Shown here: in pieces, positions 6,917-10,448 of the stretch
Layout of the letters: each line of letters begins with the position of its first letter
Position numbering within the stretch: the first letter of the stretch is position 1
Source of the DNA: Lachnospiraceae bacterium
GTDB taxonomy: Bacteria > Bacillota_A > Clostridia > Lachnospirales > Lachnospiraceae
Reading direction: 5' to 3'
Assembly (NCBI GenBank): GCA_028694115.1
Contig: JAQUUB010000136.1
Coordinates: 1 to 10,448, forward strand
Length of the DNA stretch: 10,448 bases
Program-made: the position numbers and the translations under genes
Notes under the pieces: model-generated
Databases searched by the model: none
Seen by the model: the letters and a program-made list of their open reading frames with translations, nothing else
What the model was told of the DNA's origin: nothing

Positions 6917-7480
6917 CTATCTGGATTGGCCATTCTTCTTTGACTTAATAGTTATTACCTCTGATGCAATTTCAGATGCACCCTTCGTCTCCTCATATGC
7001 TTCAAAAACATCAGCCCCATACTGAGAATTAGGTTCTGCAACCATAGATACTACTTGTTCCGTGTGCGCTTGTTCCATAAGTGAATCAAACGTCTTCATC
7101 ATCTGATCAATTTCCACATCCCTATTCAGATTCTCTGTCTTATCAATTGCAGTATCCAGTCTTAACACTATAGCCTCCAATATCTTTTTCTTTGCAATCC
7201 ATGGTTTCTTTACAATCTCAGTTTTTGAAAACTTCTTATCCATATTAGAATAATCACCCGCTTCCTTATCAGCGAATTTTCGAAACGCATTAGCTATCTT
7301 CTGATTTGCCTCACGTATTCCTGTACCAAAAGCATCAATCTTAGCAATTGTCGCTGATACATCCTTTTTTGATTCCTTCACAAGCTCACGAATACCTACA
7401 AGCTTCTCCTTTACAGCAAAAAATTCTGAGATATTATTAAGCGCAGCTTTACCCTTTTTTCCACTGCCAGAGATAGTCTC
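6917..7480 (-). pseudogene. 5'-truncated helical accessory protein of a mobile element (DUF6674-like)
   Basis: The frame ends with TAG at 6917. From a GTG at 7381 it encodes 154 residues, but the same frame continues upstream without an ATG through SGSGKKGKAALNNISEFF and VKEKLVGIRELV, which reads like true protein. It only meets a stop at about 7511, inside the transposase remnant. So the gene has probably lost its 5' end near 7455-7480. The protein is highly charged and helical, with no membrane segment and no enzyme motif. The pattern 'AALxNIxxFF-(V)K-L-xIR...IAKIDA' recalls DUF6674-type proteins of clostridial conjugative elements. That match is from memory. Translation from the GTG is possible but has no good Shine-Dalgarno in front. 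Confidence 0.55.
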
Positions 7481-7734
7481 AATGGAGCATCTCCATTTGA
7501 CCTTGTCGAACTACTGATAGACAAAAAGATACCGGCATTAGCAGGACTGAACAAAGTCTCCCCAGACAACGTCATGCTAAAACCGGCATTGATTGAAAAT
7601 CCTAGTAGAGTTGGAAAGGAGGTTTACGAGCAAGAGTAAAACTCTTAGAATCCATTCTTCAATCACATGATGTTGACTATCCAAACATAGAATTCGATTT
7701 GCCATTTAATGAAATGAAAAGCACTAACCAATAA
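7457..7734 (+). pseudogene. C-terminal remnant of a DDE-type transposase (IS30-like), frameshifted
   Basis: This is the only plus-strand coding signal I support. From about 7457 the frame reads ARDSLNGASPFDLVELL, then a LKPALIENPSRV segment, and stops at 7639. The pattern R-x-SLNG-x-SPF-(D)-L followed by V-x-LKP-x-L is typical of the C-terminus of IS30-like and related transposases. No N-terminal or catalytic part is present. A second frame, 7609-7734, continues with RVKLLESILQSHDVDYPNIE, which may be the same protein after a frameshift or a short unrelated ORF. Its 5' edge abuts the truncated minus-strand gene, so both genes lost their beginnings at one junction. The family assignment is from memory. 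Confidence 0.5.
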
Positions 7735-7765
7735 CACTACTATTATTTTAAGAGCAGATAGATAA

Positions 7766-7810
7766 CCACCAGAAAGTCAAAATCTCATAATTTCAAGATT
7801 CAACAGGTGG
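7766..7810. repeat. Nested imperfect inverted repeat between transposase remnant and relaxase end
   Basis: CCACC (7766-7770) pairs with GGTGG (7806-7810), and inside it AATCT (7781-7785) pairs with AGATT (7796-7800). The arms are short and separated by unpaired stretches, so the structure is weak. Its place just after the transposase remnant would suit a degraded element end. Confidence 0.3.
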
Positions 7811-7823
7811 AATTTATTTTTTC

Positions 7824-7970
7824 TCAAACTGCTCCAGCTGTCTGTTTGCTATGCAAACAAACAGACTTTACAAAACGGATTGTAGCACTTTTAAGGGTAC
7901 TTTTGTATAGGGTGCGTCATGAAAAGTTACTCAAAATCGAAAATACCCCCACATATCAGCCAGCTCCCTC
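7824..7970 (-). other. Relaxase-distal segment: degenerate short ORFs and a hairpin
   Basis: Right after the relaxase stop, GAGGGAGC is followed eight bases later by ATG 7954, which encodes only MWGYFRF before TGA. Another ATG at 7920 gives MTHPIQKYP and stops. A third frame, without a start codon, runs 7916-7824 and contains KSATIRFVKSVCLHSKQTAG. I recall short proteins from Firmicutes that begin like MTHPIQKYPKST and continue like SATIRF, so this looks like a decayed or frameshifted copy of a segment often found beside mobile-element genes. The segment also holds a hairpin, GTCTGTTTG (7840-7848) with CAAACAGAC (7858-7866). Because several frames look familiar at once, a conserved noncoding role is possible. 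Confidence 0.35.
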
Positions 7971-9953
7971 TTATTTCCTCCATTCCTTTTCATCTTTCTT
8001 CTTATCTGTCACACTTTCCTTATAAACCTCATCAAATTCCTCATAGACTTCCATCAAATCTTTCTGTATTCCAAGCTTTTCAAGAACTCCTCGATATACC
8101 TTAATTCCGACCTTATAATCCAGTTCACCTAGACGAAAGACCATTGCTTTTATATCCGCACTTGCCTGTTTGAACAATTCCGAAGACATACCCATTGCTT
8201 CACATAAATACATTGATTTCTCAACTTCGTGCTCAACCAGTTTTTGTTCCTGCATCTTATCGTAACATTCAGATATTTCAGCAAATTCATCATATGCTTC
8301 ACTAAATTCCATATTACTGCCAATCTCCGTCAAATAACTCATAAAATAATTAAATGACTTATCCTCAGTATATCTTTCAAACGGGAATCTTTCTGCTTTT
8401 TCTTGCAATGACAATCTTTGATATTCACCCAATGTCTTTGGCAGTTCCATAGTTTCTTCAGCAGTGCTTTGTGTAATATCTACAAAGTTTTCCTCAATCT
8501 CAAAACTTATTTCCGCCTCATTATCCACTACATCAGCTACTTCTGTTATCGGTTTAATTACAGATTCCGGAACTACCATTGACTCTGGTTCTATCATGGG
8601 TTCTATTATCGCTTCTACCTCCACAACAACTTCCTTATACGGATTCTCTGGTACTTCCACATCATAGATATCACCAATATCCTCCATATCACCAACTGGA
8701 ATCATTCGTTCCAGTACTTCTTCTGCCCTGGATAATTCCTTCTTATAACATCTGTCCGCAATCTGAATCTGATCATTAATCTTGCCCTTTCGTTCCTTTA
8801 ACGCTTCTAATTCACGTTTATACTCAGGCTCATTACTTCGGAACTTTTCAAAATCTTCAACCTCCTTGCATTTACGTTTCTCAATGCCATGATTAGAATA
8901 CATTTGTTTTTGTTCCGCCTCCACCTCTTTTAGATCCTGCTGAAGCTTATTGGTCAGGTGTAATAAATCTGTGAATGAATTCACATCATTATTTACCACC
9001 AGTAGATACTCTTCTTGTAGTAAATGCATCTGCTTGATAGACTCATAATAATATGCTGATTTATAATGAAATCGCTTTTTCTCAATTAGCCTCATTCGGT
9101 ACATTCTGGCATAATACTTCTTTTGAAACTGTGACAATTTGGCACGTTTCACATTGATTGGATTAAAGGTATTGACCTTCGGTCTAGCGCTCTTACTGTC
9201 TTCATAACGAATTAATGTATCAAGATTTTCTCTCGATAACTGTTCGTCTATAGTATCAATACGTTTAAAACGTTTCATCCCTGGGGCCTTAACTGCAATA
9301 TGTTTACCTTCTTTTACATCATATCCCAGACTTTTTAACAAAAATATAAAATGCGGTTCACTCTCTGCCATTAATGCACAATAAAATGCATCATCTTTTA
9401 TCAGTGTGGAATAGGATTGTTCTCTCTCCCACTCTGGTCTTGACATATTCTTAGGATCTTCACTGTATTCTGCCGGCATTATCTCCAATCCATACTCCTC
9501 ACATAATTGATTTGTTATCGGTTGTAAAATGTTTTTCCAGTCACCGTTATGATATTGGAACTTATATCCTTCTGTCATATCAATACTATTAAATACAATA
9601 TGTGCGTGTAGATGAGCTCTATCTGTATGAACTGCTACAACCGCTTCATACTTTCCCTTTAAGAAAATCTCAGCAAATCTCATTGCTATATCATACATAA
9701 TCTCAGGTGTTCCCTCTCCCGGTTTAAGTGAAATAATTAAGCTATATCCCTGCCTGCCACCAGTCTTTTGAAACATCTCCTTGGTTGCCTTCATCTGCTC
9801 ATATGCAATTTCCAACGGGCAGTTAATACCGCCCGCCAGATTGGCAATTCCAAGTTTCATAGGATTTAAAATATAATTGATACTGTTTTTCAGATGAATG
9901 TCTTTTTGTTTTTTCTTACTAGACTTCATACACCCCACCTTGGTTATCGCCAT
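7971..9953 (-). CDS. MOBP-type relaxase (MobA/VirD2 family mobilization nuclease)
   Basis: This 660-residue protein should nick one strand at oriT and lead it through conjugative transfer, bound through a tyrosine. The N-terminal nuclease domain is clear: a candidate catalytic tyrosine in NSINYILNP (Y27), the GYSLIISLKPGE strand (69-80), and the metal-binding HTDRAHLHAHIVFN (109-122), with histidines at 109, 114, 116 and 118. Residues of about 280-430 are charged and likely coiled coil. About 440-510 form an acidic linker with repeated Val, Glu and Pro, and the C-terminus (520-660) is a helical region of unknown role. Start: GGAGG, ten bases, ATG 9953. The first ten bases (ATGGCGATAA) overlap the end of mobC, which indicates translational coupling. 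No coupling protein or type IV genes are in the window, so a mobilizable element or part of a larger ICE are both possible. Confidence 0.92.
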   Translation of the reverse strand: MAITKVGCMKSSKKKQKDIHLKNSINYILNPMKLGIANLAGGINCPLEIAYEQMKATKEMFQKTGGRQGYSLIISLKPGEGTPEIMYDIAMRFAEIFLKGKYEAVVAVHTDRAHLHAHIVFNSIDMTEGYKFQYHNGDWKNILQPITNQLCEEYGLEIMPAEYSEDPKNMSRPEWEREQSYSTLIKDDAFYCALMAESEPHFIFLLKSLGYDVKEGKHIAVKAPGMKRFKRIDTIDEQLSRENLDTLIRYEDSKSARPKVNTFNPINVKRAKLSQFQKKYYARMYRMRLIEKKRFHYKSAYYYESIKQMHLLQEEYLLVVNNDVNSFTDLLHLTNKLQQDLKEVEAEQKQMYSNHGIEKRKCKEVEDFEKFRSNEPEYKRELEALKERKGKINDQIQIADRCYKKELSRAEEVLERMIPVGDMEDIGDIYDVEVPENPYKEVVVEVEAIIEPMIEPESMVVPESVIKPITEVADVVDNEAEISFEIEENFVDITQSTAEETMELPKTLGEYQRLSLQEKAERFPFERYTEDKSFNYFMSYLTEIGSNMEFSEAYDEFAEISECYDKMQEQKLVEHEVEKSMYLCEAMGMSSELFKQASADIKAMVFRLGELDYKVGIKVYRGVLEKLGIQKDLMEVYEEFDEVYKESVTDKKKDEKEWRK

Positions 9954-10267
9954 TTCTTTATCACCTCCATCATTAATTTTTGGATTTCTTTTAGTAAATC
10001 CACTACCTGTTTTAATATAGAATCACTAACTAACTTATTGGTATTAGCCAGTCGTGTTAATTGGTTAATATTATTACCAACAGAAGAAATCTGATTGATA
10101 AGATTTCTTCTGTCCAACGCAAATGAAGTATCAATTGAACCACCATGAAGAATTAATTCCCTAACATACTCACTGGGGTTTAATCCATTTGTCTCGGCAT
10201 CCAACTTCATCTGCTTCTCTTCTAATTCCGATAATCGAATCGTAAAATTTCTTCTCGGTTCGACCAT
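9944..10267 (-). CDS. mobC: Relaxosome accessory protein MobC
   Basis: This 107-residue DNA-binding protein helps the relaxase open oriT. The N-terminal part (RRNFTIRLSELEEKQ, then NGLNPSEYVRELIL) has the ribbon-helix-helix layout. The C-terminal part holds the MobC signature, ISSVGNNINQLTRLANTN. It precedes the relaxase gene with a 10-base overlap, the usual order. The start is taken as ATG 10267, five bases after AAGGA. The strongest Shine-Dalgarno, AAAGGAGG, lies further upstream at 10294-10301. The codon eight bases after it is ATA (10285), in frame and followed by GRRKQ. A GTG at 10294 is also in frame but overlaps that site. The real N-terminus may therefore be up to six residues longer. 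Confidence 0.88.
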   Translation of the reverse strand: MVEPRRNFTIRLSELEEKQMKLDAETNGLNPSEYVRELILHGGSIDTSFALDRRNLINQISSVGNNINQLTRLANTNKLVSDSILKQVVDLLKEIQKLMMEVIKKWR

Positions 10268-10293
10268 TTGTTTCCTTCGACCTATAAGCTGCA

Positions 10294-10301
10294 CCTCCTT
10301 T
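10294..10301 (-). promoter_or_regulatory. Strong ribosome binding site upstream of mobC with ATA at start distance
   Basis: AAAGGAGG is the best Shine-Dalgarno for mobC, but no ATG, GTG or TTG lies at a normal distance from it. The in-frame codon eight bases on is ATA. The first ATG is 27 bases after the site and has a weaker AAGGA of its own. Confidence 0.5.
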
Positions 10302-10361
10302 TTATCTGTGCTTTGCTTTTGTTTTGGTTCTTTTACATCCTTTACAAAACCACCTAAAGAT

Positions 10362-10429
10362 AGATTTTGCCAGATACGTATAACGCAGGGCGTTAAACAA
10401 AATCTGGTTAGGGGACTGAAATCCCCTAA
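10362..10429. other. oriT: Candidate origin of transfer (oriT)
   Basis: The DNA upstream of mobC holds a dense set of inverted repeats. The outer arms are AGATTTTG (10362-10369) and CAAAATCT (10398-10405). An alternative pair is CCAGAT (10370-10375) with ATCTGG (10402-10407). Inside is a tight hairpin, TAACGC (10381-10386) with GCGTTA (10390-10395), and next to it an 8-bp hairpin, TTAGGGGA (10408-10415) with TCCCCTAA (10422-10429). The latter is followed by TACCCCTGTTATAT. Inverted repeats just upstream of a mobC-relaxase pair are the usual form of an oriT, but I cannot match a known nic sequence. The region may extend past the window edge. Confidence 0.55.
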
Positions 10430-10448
10430 TACCCCTGTTATATTGTAA

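Noticed and set aside
7807..8104. Plus-strand frames at the relaxase 3' end (peptides with VALLRVLLYRVRHEKLL)
   Set aside because: They run antisense across the relaxase C-terminus and the degenerate segment. The minus-strand reading is more credible, and no Shine-Dalgarno supports them.
8464..8779. Plus-strand open frames opposite the relaxase gene
   Set aside because: They are low-complexity antisense shadows of the relaxase acidic linker, with no ribosome binding site or recognisable motif.
1..10448. tRNA, rRNA or CRISPR array
   Set aside because: No cloverleaf, rRNA-like stretch or regularly spaced direct repeats were seen.

Overview
The DNA is AT-rich, with long A/T spacers and strong AGGAGG-type ribosome binding sites. 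It carries a flagellar rod gene, a clostridial-type metal riboswitch and a MobC/relaxase pair. Together these suggest a Gram-positive Clostridia genome, most likely Lachnospiraceae. The taxon is inferred, because the window has no rRNA or housekeeping marker. Every gene I support, except an insertion-sequence remnant, lies on the minus strand, so transcription runs from high to low coordinates.

About 7820-10448 is the mobilization module of an integrative or mobilizable element. It has a candidate oriT (nested inverted repeats, 10362-10429), then mobC and a MOBP-type relaxase whose reading frames overlap by 10 bases. A degenerate relaxase-distal segment follows. At about 7455-7740 a 5'-truncated transposase remnant on the plus strand abuts, head to head, a 5'-truncated helical accessory protein gene on the minus strand (6917 to about 7480). 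This looks like the scarred edge of the element.

About 1940-6770 is a metal-transport region. A consensus-like promoter (6741-6769) drives a leader with a four-helix NiCo (czcD)-type riboswitch (6577-6691). Its P1 and P4 strands overlap a 16-bp intrinsic terminator (6558-6602). The riboswitch controls an 839-residue P2-type ATPase. Such pumps are usually labelled Ca2+ ATPases, but the riboswitch points to a transition metal. Further along are an isolated flgB with an odd start region, a double zinc-ribbon protein, and a CDF-family metal efflux protein 14 bases behind it.

About 1-1834 holds a possible small Cys-rich membrane peptide with an in-frame TGA, a small cytosolic Hanks-type kinase, an L-2-amino-thiazoline-4-carboxylic acid hydrolase family protein, and perhaps the start of another gene that runs off the edge.

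The best leads are the riboswitch-controlled ATPase, the orphan flgB without a standard start codon at the expected place, a similar ATA-for-ATG coincidence at mobC, and the candidate oriT. I did not find a convincing wholly new multi-gene system.
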